Below are positions 27,035-35,381 of a DNA stretch of 64,000 bases, one piece after another. The notes under the pieces were generated by a model that searched no databases, was not told the DNA's origin, and saw only the letters and a program-made list of their open reading frames with translations. The DNA is from Nocardia crassostreae. GTDB lineage: Bacteria > Actinomycetota > Actinomycetes > Mycobacteriales > Mycobacteriaceae. A program made the position numbers and the translations under genes. The stretch is taken from NCBI RefSeq assembly GCF_001613405.1, contig NZ_BDCH01000025.1, positions 124,001-188,000 on the forward strand, given 5' to 3'. How positions within the stretch are numbered: position 1 is the stretch's first letter; each line of letters starts with the position of its first letter.

Positions 27035-28106
27035 TTACCCGTTAGTCAGGTTCTGTCGAACCGTAGTGTCGAACGTGCCCTGATAGGCGGGAAGGACCTG
27101 CGTGTCGGCATCGCCATTGGACTCCAGCGATTCCCGGATGGCCTCCTGCGCGGCCGGGGGGCAGGGTGTGCAGGATCTGGCGCACGCGCTCGCGGCGGCG
27201 GTGTACGGCCTGGCGCACCGGCATACCCGGCTGGGCCTTCATCTGCGGAATGATGCCCTCGACCTCTTCGGCGCCGCCCGCGTGGTGACCGGCGTCGAAC
27301 ATGGCCTGCTCGCGGGCCATCTGCGATTCGTCCTTCTCCTCGGACATGCCGATGGGGCCGATCATGCGGCCGTTGAGGAACTGCTTGACCACCGGCTCGT
27401 CCGAGGTGAGCAGCACCTCGCGGGGGCCGAACATGACCAGATTGCGGCGGAACAGCATGCCGATATTGTCCGGCACGGTGCGGGCCAGGTTGATGTTGTG
27501 CGTGACGATCAGGATCGTGGCGTCGATCTGCGCGTTGATATCGATCAGCAGCTGCGAAAGATAGGTGGTGCGAACGGGATCCAGACCGGAGTCGGGCTCG
27601 TCGACGAGGATGATCTGCGGATCCAGCACCAAGGCGCGGGCCAGCCCGGCGCGCTTGCGCATACCGCCGGAGATCTCACCCGGGAGCTTCCCCTCGGCTC
27701 CCAGCAGACCGGTCAGCTCGAGCTTCTCCATGACGATCTTCTTGATCTCGGATTCGCTCTTCTTGGTGTGCTCGCGCAACGGGAACGCCACATTGTCGAA
27801 CAGGTTCATGGAGCCGAAGAGCGCGCCGTCCTGGAAGAGGACGCCGAACAGCTTGCGGATCTCGTAGAGCTCCTTGTTGGAGCAGGTGGTGATATCGGTG
27901 CCATCGGTGTAGATGGAGCCGCGCTCGGGACGCAGCAGACCGATGAGGGACTTCAAGAAGACGGATTTACCGGTACCGGAGGGGCCGAGCAACGCACTGG
28001 CTTCCCCCGGCGGCAGAGTCAGAGTGACATCCTGCCAAATTCGTTGCGAACCGAACGACTTGGTGATGCCCTCGGTCCTGACCTCGACGCCCACGCCCAC
28101 CTCCAC
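27035..28106 (-). CDS. mkl: Mce ATPase Mkl/MceG, 3' end frameshifted
   Basis: ABC-type ATPase that energises Mce importers. It shows Walker A GPSGTGKS (41-48), signature ISGGMRKRAGLARA, Walker B IILVDEPDSGLDP and the switch His in ILIVTHN. After ILHTLPP a run of six C (minus strand, at 27156-27161) shifts the frame; with five C the protein continues AAQEAIRESLESNG and ends at a TAA at 27035-27037, 10 bp before yrbE. As written, translation continues out of frame to 27042, replacing about 45 C-terminal residues. The catalytic core is unaffected. The GTG at 28106 is the start. Confidence 0.88.
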
Positions 28107-28261
28107 AATTTCTCCGACGAGCGCACTACCGTGACAACCCGTGCGCGGTGGGGCGCATCACAGTAGGTTCGGCCACTGTATCGCATGCCGTCCGTCTCGG
28201 ACACCGGGACCTGACTGATGAGTAAACAAATCACGGCGCAATCACGGATCCGGACATGCGA

Positions 28262-28293
28262 AAAGGCGGCCCCCCAAACGGGGACCGCCCTTT
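28262..28293 (-). terminator. Terminator after rplL
   Basis: GC-rich hairpin (AAAGGGCGGTCCCC loop GGGGGCCGCCTTTT on the minus strand) with a T4 tail, about 45 nt past the rplL stop. It separates the ribosomal genes from mkl. Confidence 0.75.
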
Positions 28294-28335
28294 CATGCAA
28301 GAGCTGCGGAGTTACCGCAACCAAGGCACCGGCAA

Positions 28336-28716
28336 TTACTTGACGGTGATCTTGGCGCCGGCCTCTTCCAGCTTGGCCTTGGCGGCCTCGGCGGCATCCT
28401 TGGCGACCTTCTCCAGGATCGGCTTCGGGGCGCCCTCGACCAGGTCCTTGGCTTCCTTCAAGCCCAGGCCGGAGACGATCTCACGGACGACCTTGATGAC
28501 CTGGATCTTCTTGTCGCCGGCCGACTCCAGGATGACGTCGAACTCGTCCTGCTCCTCGGCGGCCTCAGCGGCGGCAACGGGGGCGGCGGCAACGGCGACG
28601 GCGGCCGGGGCGGCAGCCTTGACGTCGAACTTCTCTTCGAACGCCTTCAGGAACTCGGAGAGCTCCAGCAGGGTCATTCCGCCGATTTCCTCGAGCAGCT
28701 GCTCAACGTTAGCCAT
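28336..28716 (-). CDS. rplL: Ribosomal protein L7/L12
   Basis: A 126-residue L7/L12. It has an N-terminal dimerisation domain (ANVEQLLEEIGGMTLLELSE), an Ala-rich hinge and the C-terminal factor-binding domain (KIQVIKVVREIVSGLGLKEAK). It forms the ribosomal stalk on L10 and recruits GTPase factors. The ATG at 28716 follows AAAGGAAA. It is 102 bp downstream of rplJ, in the same transcript. Confidence 0.97.
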   Translation of the reverse strand: MANVEQLLEEIGGMTLLELSEFLKAFEEKFDVKAAAPAAVAVAAAPVAAAEAAEEQDEFDVILESAGDKKIQVIKVVREIVSGLGLKEAKDLVEGAPKPILEKVAKDAAEAAKAKLEEAGAKITVK

Positions 28717-28818
28717 TGTGTTTCCTTTCGGGTGGGACATCTCCGCGCGAGCGGCGATGAAATGCTTTGTGTGGGTGACTTATTCGTCACGAGGACGAGG
28801 AAGCGCCAGCGGTGCCGA

Positions 28819-29352
28819 TTAAGCGGCTTCGCCGCTGTCGGCGCGCTTCTTCTCCTCGAGGGCCACGATGAGGCGGGCGGCCTTGGTCGCCGGGGCGGCG
28901 AACAGGGCGGCAGCCTTGGACAGGTTGCCCTTCATGGCGCCGGCCAGCTTGGCCAGCAGGACCTCGCGGGACTCCAGGTCGGCGATCCGCTCAACTTCGG
29001 ACACGGACAGCGCGACGCCGTCCATGTAGCCGCCCTTGATGATCAGCGCCTTGTTGTCCTTGGCGAAGGCCTTGAGCGCCTTCGCGGCGTCGACCGGCTC
29101 ACCCTTGATGAAGGTGATGGCGGTCGGACCGACGAACAAGTCATCCAGGCCTTCCACGCCGGCCTCTGCGGCAGCGCGCTTGACCAGGGTGTTCTTGGCG
29201 ACGGAGTAGGTGGCGTTCGCGCCAAGGGCACGACGCAGTTCGGTGATCTTGCCGACCGACAGGCCACGGTATTCCGTGACAACGGTGGCCGTCGAGCTCG
29301 CGAACTGCTCCTTGATCTCCGCAACCGCGGTGACCTTCTCAGGCTTTGCCAT
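28819..29352 (-). CDS. rplJ: Ribosomal protein L10
   Basis: A 177-residue L10 (MAKPEKVTAVAEIKEQF start, VTEYRGLSVGKITELRRAL typical N-terminal RNA-binding segment, C-terminal helix binding L7/L12). It anchors the stalk and, in complex with L7/L12, usually represses its own mRNA. That fits the structured leader and hairpin upstream at 29428-29581. The ATG at 29352 has AGGAGG 5-10 nt upstream. Confidence 0.97.
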   Translation of the reverse strand: MAKPEKVTAVAEIKEQFASSTATVVTEYRGLSVGKITELRRALGANATYSVAKNTLVKRAAAEAGVEGLDDLFVGPTAITFIKGEPVDAAKALKAFAKDNKALIIKGGYMDGVALSVSEVERIADLESREVLLAKLAGAMKGNLSKAAALFAAPATKAARLIVALEEKKRADSGEAA

Positions 29353-29427
29353 ACTTCGCCTCCTCTCTGGATGGTCGGTGTGTAGATGAACTACCGACTT
29401 CCCGGTGGAGGCCCGGAGACAAAGCAA

Positions 29428-29458
29428 ACGCCCCGGACGCAGAGTGGTCCCGGGGCGT
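29428..29458 (-). terminator. Attenuator-like hairpin in the rplJ leader
   Basis: Perfect 9-bp stem (29428-29436 with 29450-29458) followed on the minus strand by TTTGCTTTG. It lies between the L10 leader structure and the rplJ start, so it could act as a premature terminator under L10 control. Confidence 0.5.
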
Positions 29459-29496
29459 AGAAGAAACAAACGGCGAGCGGGCTCGCAATATTGTTT

Positions 29497-29581
29497 CCCA
29501 ACCTGGGCTCTCCCTGCGTGGGCCGCCGACAATGTTGCCGGACCTTCAGCTGCCCTGAGGCAGCGACCAACGGTCTTCGGT
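29497..29581 (-). promoter_or_regulatory. L10-type ribosomal leader
   Basis: Leader segment with paired blocks and the CGCAGGGAGAG-containing loop region typical of L10 leader RNAs, located about 145-230 nt upstream of rplJ. L10(L12) binding to such leaders represses rplJL. Assigned by pattern memory; a covariance search would settle it. Confidence 0.5.
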
Positions 29582-29674
29582 AGAACGATTGGGGTGATCA
29601 CCGAACGAGCTGGTGACCGTCGTCCAGCATAGCGGATAGCTCTCTATCCGCCAAAACGGGGTGACGCAAAAGGT

Positions 29675-29697
29675 CTGGTACGGGGATTCCGTACCAG
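29675..29697 (-). terminator. Terminator after rplKA
   Basis: Perfect 9-bp hairpin (29675-29683 with 29689-29697, 5-nt loop) with a T4 shortly after on the minus strand, 44 nt past the rplA stop. It separates the rplKA and rplJL units. Confidence 0.7.
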
Positions 29698-29740
29698 CCC
29701 TTCAGGCTATTGCGTTGCTACGCAAGCCTTCCCCGAGGAA

Positions 29741-30451
29741 TCAGTCTTCCTCGGCGAAGTTGCGGGTGCGGTTCGGATCCACCGGGATGCCCGGTCCGGT
29801 GTTCGTGGAGAACGTCACCTTCTTGACGTAGCGGCCCTTCGCGGTGGAGGGCTTGACGCGCAGGATCTCGTCGAGGGCGGCGCCGTAGTTCTCGGCCAGC
29901 TTCTTCTCGTCGAAGGAAGCCTTGCCGATCACGAAGTGCAGGTTGGCCTGCTTGTCGACGCGGAAGCTGATCTTGCCGCCCTTGATGTCGTTGATGGCCT
30001 TGGTCACATCGGGGGTGACGGTGCCGGTCTTCGGGTTCGGCATCAGGCCGCGCGGGCCCAGCACGCGAGCGATACGACCGACCTTGGCCATCTGGTCCGG
30101 GGTGGCGATGGCGGCGTCGAAGTCCAGCCAGCCGCCCTGGATGCGCTCGATCAGGTCCTCGGCGCCCACGGCGTCCGCACCGGCGGCCTCGGCCTCGGCG
30201 GCCTTGTCGCCGACGGCGAACACGATGACGCGGGCGGTCTTACCGGTGCCGTGCGGCAGGTTGACGGTGCCGCGGACCATCTGATCGGCCTTGCGGGGAT
30301 CGACGCCCAGACGGACGGCGACCTCGACGGTCGCGTCGGTCTTGGCGGTCGAGGTCTCCTTCGCCAGCCGCGCGGCGGCCAGCGGAGCGTAGAGCGCGGA
30401 GCGGTCGACCTTGGCGGCCGCCTCGAGATAAGCCTTGCTTCGTTTTGCCAT
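29741..30451 (-). CDS. rplA: Ribosomal protein L1
   Basis: A 236-residue L1 of the mobile 50S L1 stalk. The signature segments include VRLGVDPRKADQMVRGTVNL and KVGRIARVLGPRGLMPNPK. It lies 70 bp downstream of rplK, the usual rplKA pair. It binds 23S rRNA at the E-site stalk and often represses its own operon. Intact. Confidence 0.97.
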   Translation of the reverse strand: MAKRSKAYLEAAAKVDRSALYAPLAAARLAKETSTAKTDATVEVAVRLGVDPRKADQMVRGTVNLPHGTGKTARVIVFAVGDKAAEAEAAGADAVGAEDLIERIQGGWLDFDAAIATPDQMAKVGRIARVLGPRGLMPNPKTGTVTPDVTKAINDIKGGKISFRVDKQANLHFVIGKASFDEKKLAENYGAALDEILRVKPSTAKGRYVKKVTFSTNTGPGIPVDPNRTRNFAEED

Positions 30452-30521
30452 GTTTCTCTGTCCTTGTCTAAGTCAGAAGTGGTGCGGGACTGGCCGTCCC
30501 TCCCACGTGAGCTCGAAAGCT

Positions 30522-30953
30522 CTACTCCGCGATGGTGATACCCATCGAGCGGGCGGTACCGGCGATGATCTTCGCCGCGGCGTCGATATTGTTGGCGTTG
30601 AGGTCTTCCTGCTTGGTCTTGGCGATCTCACGGACCTGGTCCATGGTGATCTGCGCGACCTTGTTGCGGTGCGGCTCGGCCGAACCCTTCTGGATTCCCG
30701 CGGCCTTCAGCAGCAGACGCGCGGCGGGCGGCGTCTTCAGCTTGAAGTCGAACGAGCGGTCTTCGTAGACCGTGATCTCGACCGGAATGACGTTGCCACG
30801 CTGCGACTCGGTCGCGGCGTTGTACGCCTTGCAGAACTCCATGATGTTCACGCCGTGCTGACCCAGCGCCGGACCGACGGGCGGTGCGGGGTTGGCCTGG
30901 CCGGCCTGGATCTGGAGCTTGATAAGCCCAGAGACCTTCTTCTTCGGGGGCAT
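30522..30953 (-). CDS. rplK: Ribosomal protein L11
   Basis: A 143-residue L11 with the Pro-rich NPAPPVGPALGQHGVN hinge and the C-terminal rRNA-binding domain (AGIQKGSAEPHRNKVAQ). It forms part of the GTPase-associated centre where thiopeptide antibiotics bind. It follows nusG in the classic secE-nusG-rplK-rplA order. Intact. Confidence 0.97.
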   Translation of the reverse strand: MPPKKKVSGLIKLQIQAGQANPAPPVGPALGQHGVNIMEFCKAYNAATESQRGNVIPVEITVYEDRSFDFKLKTPPAARLLLKAAGIQKGSAEPHRNKVAQITMDQVREIAKTKQEDLNANNIDAAAKIIAGTARSMGITIAE

Positions 30954-31106
30954 CTTTCTTCCTTGGTTAGGTTTCTTACGGAATATCCGTAAGCCTTATC
31001 CGGGACATGCGCCCGCCTGTTCGGCGACAGCCGAACGGAAGCGCAGGCGCAACCCGGCAAGTGTAGTCGCAGGTCGATCGGAGGCCCACAGCGCCCCCGA
31101 ATCCAA

Positions 31107-31889
31107 CTAGATCTTGGCGACCTGGGTGAAGTTCAGCTCGACCGGAGTCTCGCGGCCGAAGATGGAGACCAGCACCTTGAGCTTCTGCTGCTCGGCATTG
31201 ACCTCGGAGATGCTGGCGGGCAGCGTGGCGAACGGGCCGTCCATGACGGTGACCGACTCGCCGACCTCGAAGTCGACCTCGATGGCGGGCTTCACGACCG
31301 GGGTCTCGCCCGCGCTCTCGGCGCCGGTGGCGGCAGCGGCGGCGGCCGGGGCGGCCTTCTTCTGCTGCGCGGCCGGAACCAGGAACTTCACCGCATCGTC
31401 GATGGACAGCGGCGAGGGACGCGAGGTCGCGCCGACGAAACCGGTGACACCGGGGGTATTGCGCACCGCGCCCCAGGACTCGTCGTTGAGGTCCATACGG
31501 ACCAGGATGTAGCCCGGCAGCACCTTGCGGTTGACGTTCTTGCGCTGGCCGTTCTTGATCTCGGTGACCTCTTCGGTCGGAACCTCGACCTGGAAGATGT
31601 AGTCCTCGAGACCGAGGTTCTGCACGCGGGTCTCGAGATTGGTCTTCACCTTGTTCTCGTAACCGGCGTAGGAGTGGATGACGTACCAGTCACCGGGGGC
31701 GCGCCGCAGCGCGGCCTTCATCTCGGCGACCGGATCGGCCGGTTCCGCGTCGACGGGCGCGGCGGGCGCAACGGCGGCTTCCTCGTCGCTCGGCGCGGGG
31801 TCCACGGCTTCCTCGACGTCGCTGATGGTCTCTTCCACCAGGTCATCGACCGGGAATTCCTCGGTTGTGCCGTTCTCCGGGGTGCTCAC
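31107..31889 (-). CDS. nusG: Transcription elongation factor NusG
   Basis: A 260-residue NusG with a long acidic N-terminal extension (residues 1-65), the NGN domain (DWYVIHSYAGYENKVKTNLE) and a C-terminal KOW domain (VGESVTVMDGPFATL). An Ala-rich insert sits between the two domains (~190-215). NusG links RNA polymerase to Rho and to the ribosome. The GTG at 31889 is chosen because upstream codons lack family similarity. Confidence 0.95.
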   Translation of the reverse strand: MSTPENGTTEEFPVDDLVEETISDVEEAVDPAPSDEEAAVAPAAPVDAEPADPVAEMKAALRRAPGDWYVIHSYAGYENKVKTNLETRVQNLGLEDYIFQVEVPTEEVTEIKNGQRKNVNRKVLPGYILVRMDLNDESWGAVRNTPGVTGFVGATSRPSPLSIDDAVKFLVPAAQQKKAAPAAAAAATGAESAGETPVVKPAIEVDFEVGESVTVMDGPFATLPASISEVNAEQQKLKVLVSIFGRETPVELNFTQVAKI

Positions 31890-32016
31890 TGGGGCACTCG
31901 CTTCCTTGTCGTAACGTAATCCTCTGCGCGCCGGGGTTCGCCCGGCGGATGGTCCCGCCCCCGCCTCTGCTCGGGGACCGGTTACCGGCGCCGACGGTCG
32001 GACGCGCTCCTCGTGG

Positions 32017-32394
32017 CTAGCCGAAGAGCCAGTCGACACCCTTGACAAGCCCAATATCCAACAGGCTTATGAATGCGACCATGAAGACCACGAACACCAG
32101 CACAACGCTCGTATAGGTGATCATCTGCTTGCGGTTGGGCCAGATCACCTTGCGAAGTTCGGAAATGACTTCCTTCAGGAACTTCACCAGGCACTTGAAC
32201 GGATTGCCCGTTCCGCTGCGACCGGCCTTGCCGGACTGCTTCGCCTTGGCCGACGCCGAGGGACGATCGATCGTCGCGACACCGTTCGCAGACGACGACG
32301 CGGTGCGCGATCGCCGGGCGGACTTGCCGCTCGGACGAGCCGCCGCGGCGGTGTCTTCGCCATCTTCGTGGCGAGAATCCCGCTCGTCGCTCAC
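32017..32394 (-). CDS. secE: Preprotein translocase subunit SecE
   Basis: A 125-residue protein with a basic, Ser/Ala-rich N-terminus of about 60 residues, the amphipathic EVISELRKVIWPNRKQMI segment and one C-terminal transmembrane helix. This is the actinobacterial single-span SecE, which clamps SecY. The GTG at 32394 is the start. It lies just downstream of tRNA-Trp and upstream of nusG. Confidence 0.95.
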   Translation of the reverse strand: MSDERDSRHEDGEDTAAAARPSGKSARRSRTASSSANGVATIDRPSASAKAKQSGKAGRSGTGNPFKCLVKFLKEVISELRKVIWPNRKQMITYTSVVLVFVVFMVAFISLLDIGLVKGVDWLFG

Positions 32395-32425
32395 GTCGAT
32401 CCTCTCTCGTCGCTGGCATTCAGGG

Positions 32426-32498
<73 letters not shown>

Positions 32499-32673
32499 TC
32501 GGCTGAACAGTTTGGGTCGCCCAGCCACCGCGTCCTTATAGGACACAGTCTATTCATTTGTACATGCTGGGTATTCACAAAGCACGCGCGCCGCTCCTCG
32601 GAGCAGCGCGCAGCGGCTGGTGACCCCAGATTCCCGAGTGTACGGTACCCCGCTCGGCAATCGCCAATCGAGG

Positions 32674-33756
32674 TCAGGCCAGTTGAACGGTCGCCGTGGC
32701 GCGGCCGAAGATCTTGCGGCCCTCCGATTTCGCCACGATGGCGACCACGGCGGTGCGGGTTTCCGGATCCACCGACTTGACCTTGCCGGTGTACTCGATC
32801 TCGGCGGGACGCTCGGCGGGCACGTACACCGGGCTGGTGAATCGGACGTTGTATTCCTTGACCGCGCCCGGATCGCCGAGCCACGAGGTGACGAAACCGC
32901 CGCCCAGGCCCATGGTGAGCATGCCGTGCGCGACCACGTTCTCGAGTCCGGCGAGCTTCACCACATCGTCGCTCCAGTGGATCGGGTTGGCATCGCCGGA
33001 GACCCCGGCGTAGTTCACCAGATCACCGCGGGTGAGTCGCACCACGCGCGTGGGCAGTTCGTCGCCGACGGTGACGTCCTCGAAGCGAATGGCGTGCTTG
33101 CCCGGCTGCACCGCACCGCGCGCGGTCACCTCGATCGGCTGCGGCGGTTCGGGAATGGTCAGCGGCAGAGTGGGCGCGTGATGCTCGACCCGCTCGTCCG
33201 GGCCGATGCCGTGCATGAGCACATTGCGCACGGTCGCATCGATATTGGGATCGATATCACCGCCGCTGCGGCCGATGAGGGTGGTGTAGGTGGTGAGCAC
33301 CAGCTCGTCGTTCTGCGCGACGACATCGTTCTTGGTGACGATGATGTCGCTGCCGAAGGCCTGCCGGAAGGAGTGCAGGTAGACGATGCAGGACAGCTGA
33401 TCCCCGGCCTTGATGGGCCGGTGGAATTCCAGGATCTGATCGGTCTGCATGATCTGGCTCAGGTCGTAACCCGTGACGATCTGCTCGAAGAGCTTGCGCT
33501 GGGCCAGAATTCCGACCAGGGAGATTAAGGTGAGCGGCGCCACCAGACCATCGTGCCCGTACTCGCGGGCGACGTCCTCGTCCCAGTGCACCGGGTGGTA
33601 GTCCTGCACCGCGCGGGCGTACTCGCGCACCTTCTCGCGGCCGACCTCGTAGTAGTCGTCGACGCGGTAGTGGTGGCCGACCATGGCGGCGGCGTGCGCG
33701 GCCGGATCGAAAGCCTCGATTGCTTCGGCCTTCTCGGCCTCGGTGTTGATCGTCAC
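32674..33756 (-). CDS. Fused (3R)-hydroxyacyl-ACP dehydratase HadA-HadB
   Basis: A 360-residue protein with two hotdog domains. The N-terminal half is HadA-like (VREYARAVQDYHPVHWDED). The C-terminal half is HadB-like with the R-hydratase motif (YAGVSGDANPIHW, catalytic Asp and His near 252-258; VVAHGMLTMGLGGGF). In M. tuberculosis HadA and HadB are separate proteins forming the FAS-II dehydratase of mycolate elongation; here they are one chain. It lies between rpmG and tRNA-Trp, the same neighbourhood as hadABC in mycobacteria. No hadC is seen here. Confidence 0.92.
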   Translation of the reverse strand: MTINTEAEKAEAIEAFDPAAHAAAMVGHHYRVDDYYEVGREKVREYARAVQDYHPVHWDEDVAREYGHDGLVAPLTLISLVGILAQRKLFEQIVTGYDLSQIMQTDQILEFHRPIKAGDQLSCIVYLHSFRQAFGSDIIVTKNDVVAQNDELVLTTYTTLIGRSGGDIDPNIDATVRNVLMHGIGPDERVEHHAPTLPLTIPEPPQPIEVTARGAVQPGKHAIRFEDVTVGDELPTRVVRLTRGDLVNYAGVSGDANPIHWSDDVVKLAGLENVVAHGMLTMGLGGGFVTSWLGDPGAVKEYNVRFTSPVYVPAERPAEIEYTGKVKSVDPETRTAVVAIVAKSEGRKIFGRATATVQLA

Positions 33757-33824
33757 GGTAGGAAGTTTCCTATCTGACCCGCTGCCGGGCCGGGCGGAGC
33801 GCTGACCAAACCGCTATATACACC

Positions 33825-33889
33825 AAGTGCCGGACCGGGGCCACTGTCCCTTTGTCTGGGGGACGAAGCAGCTTGCCGATCCGGCACTT
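33825..33889 (-). other. Structured RNA-like element between rpmG and hadAB
   Basis: A 10-bp perfect inverted repeat (33825-33834 with 33880-33889) encloses a second hairpin (GTCCC with GGGAC). Past it on the minus strand is a TGTATATAG box that could be the hadAB -10. It could be a terminator for rpmG, a regulatory leader or a small RNA. Confidence 0.5.
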
Positions 33890-33919
33890 CTTCCACGCGG
33901 TAGATCGCGCGGGGTTAAG

Positions 33920-34090
33920 TTAGCGAGATTCGCGGTGTGCCCGGTGGGTACCGCAGTTCGGGCAGAACTTCTTGAGCTCCAGCCGATCCGGGTCGTTACG
34001 CCGGTTCTTCTTGGTGATGTAGTTGCGGTGCTTGCACTGCTCGCAGGCCAAGGTGATCTTTGGCCGGATATCAGTGGACTTCGCGGCCAC
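33920..34090 (-). CDS. rpmG: Ribosomal protein L33, zinc-binding form
   Basis: A 56-residue L33 (VAAKSTDIRPKITLACEQCK start) with two Cys pairs, CEQC and CPNC, so it is the zinc-containing form. The start is GTG at 34090 and the stop TAA at 33920-33922. It lies between tRNA-Met and the fused hadAB gene, as in related actinobacteria. Too short to be picked up by length filters, but the family match is clear. Confidence 0.93.
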   Translation of the reverse strand: MAAKSTDIRPKITLACEQCKHRNYITKKNRRNDPDRLELKKFCPNCGTHRAHRESR

Positions 34091-34135
34091 GATTTGCCTT
34101 CTTTCCGGTCAACCTGATGGTTAATCAGTATGGGG

Positions 34136-34208
34136 TAGCGATGGCCGGACTTGAACCGGCGACACAACGATTATGAGTCGTTTGCTCTACCGACTGAGCT
34201 ACACCGCC
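34136..34208 (-). tRNA. tRNA-Met(CAT)
   Basis: A 73-nt cloverleaf with anticodon CAT in CTCATAA and T-loop GGTTCAAGTCC. The first acceptor pair is a G-U wobble and the stem is paired at every position, so it looks like an elongator tRNA. Confidence 0.94.
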
Positions 34209-34288
34209 ATATGTGCGCTGTATTGACGGTGGCGGCTTCCCGGTCATCTCCTGGAGTTGCCAAGTCGGTCACCACCGGCAATCCGGCG

Positions 34289-34361
34289 AGCCCCCTAACG
34301 GAATCGAACCGTTGACCTTTTCCTTACCATGGAAACGCTCTGCCGACTGAGCTAAGGGGGC
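34289..34361 (-). tRNA. tRNA-Thr(GGT)
   Basis: A 73-nt cloverleaf with acceptor GCCCCCT/AGGGGGC, anticodon GGT in ATGGTAA and T-loop GGTTCGATTCC. Confidence 0.95.
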
Positions 34362-34542
34362 GTGTCTGCGTTGCTCCGGGCTTTGCACCGGGGGGGCTGA
34401 AGACTTGAACGAGGTTACACAACATCGAACCCAAGCTCCAAACCGGCTGTTCAGAGACACTTTTTGGGGTAGATCAACTAGATTCCGGGGGATCCGCGGC
34501 GGGAGGGTTCGCGTGGTTCGCCCGAACCGGGCCCCGGAAACA

Positions 34543-34578
34543 GAAGAACCCCGCGGACGTTCGTCCACGGGGTTCTTC
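34543..34578 (-). terminator. Terminator after tRNA-Tyr
   Basis: A 16-bp stem (34543-34558 with 34563-34578, 4-nt loop). The single mismatch is a G-U pair in the minus-strand RNA. It starts 7 nt past the tRNA-Tyr 3' end and is followed by TGTTTCC. Confidence 0.7.
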
Positions 34579-34584
34579 AGGGAG

Positions 34585-34667
34585 TGGCAGATGTAGGATT
34601 CGAACCTACGTAGGCTCTCGCCGACAGATTTACAGTCTGCTCCCATTGGCCGCTCGGGCAATCTGCC
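34585..34667 (-). tRNA. tRNA-Tyr(GTA)
   Basis: An 83-nt class II tRNA with a long variable arm, acceptor GGCAGAT/ATCTGCC and anticodon GTA in CTGTAAA. Confidence 0.95.
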
Positions 34668-34805
34668 GTGCGCCGTATTCGGTGCGCTGAGCAGAATACC
34701 CCGAACCCCTGCCCGGAATGCAAACCGGCTGGATACCGCCATGGCAGACCGGCTAGCGTCGACGGTGAAAACCCGATCTTTCCCTCTCGCGGACAGGAGC
34801 AGAGT

Positions 34806-35297
34806 GTGGCCGATTCATCGTTCGATGTCGTCAGCAAGGTCGACCGGCAGGAGGTCGACAATGCGCTGAATCAGGCCGGCAAGGAGCTCAGCCAGCGCTA
34901 CGACTTCCGCGGCACCGGGGCCAGCATCGAATGGTCCGGCGAGGAGAAGATCATCATCAGCGCCGAGTCCGAGGATCGGGTGAAGGCGGCGCTGGAGGTG
35001 TTCAAGGAGAAGCTGATTCGCCGCGACATCTCGCTCAAGGCGTTCGAGGCCGGGGATCCGCAGGCCTCCGGAAAGGTGTACAAGATCACAGGCGAGCTGG
35101 TGCAGGGCATCTCCTCCGAGAATGCCAAGAAGATCGCCAAGAAGATCCGCGACGAGGGTCCCAAGAGCGTGAAGGCGCAGATTCAGGGCGAGGAGTTGCG
35201 CGTCAGCTCCAAGAGCCGCGACGACCTCCAGGCGGTCATCTCACTGCTCAAGGGCAGCGACTTCGACATCGCGCTGCAGTTCGTGAATTACCGCTAG
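34806..35297 (+). CDS. YajQ-family nucleotide-binding protein
   Basis: A 163-residue protein of the YajQ/DUF520 family (ADSSFDVVSKVDRQEVDNAL start; TGELVQGISSENAKKIAKKI; C-terminal FDIALQFVNYR). Members bind cyclic di-GMP or nucleic acid. The GTG at 34806 is chosen from the family start. It is the first plus-strand gene after the tRNA block and ends before a hairpin terminator. The neighbouring htpX and polyprenyl synthase order matches M. tuberculosis. Confidence 0.93.
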   Translation: MADSSFDVVSKVDRQEVDNALNQAGKELSQRYDFRGTGASIEWSGEEKIIISAESEDRVKAALEVFKEKLIRRDISLKAFEAGDPQASGKVYKITGELVQGISSENAKKIAKKIRDEGPKSVKAQIQGEELRVSSKSRDDLQAVISLLKGSDFDIALQFVNYR

Positions 35298-35340
35298 CAG
35301 CGGGGGGTTTCGTGGGGGCTACGCCCCCACACCCCCGGCA

Positions 35341-35369
35341 AGGGTTCGGGCTTGGCCCGGACCCTTTTC
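35341..35369 (+). terminator. Terminator after yajQ-type gene
   Basis: A 12-bp stem (35341-35352 with 35356-35367, one G-U pair, loop TTG) followed by TT-CTGTT, about 45 nt past the stop. A smaller hairpin (TGGGGGC TAC GCCCCCA) precedes it. Confidence 0.75.
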
Positions 35370-35381
35370 TGTTGCCAGGGA

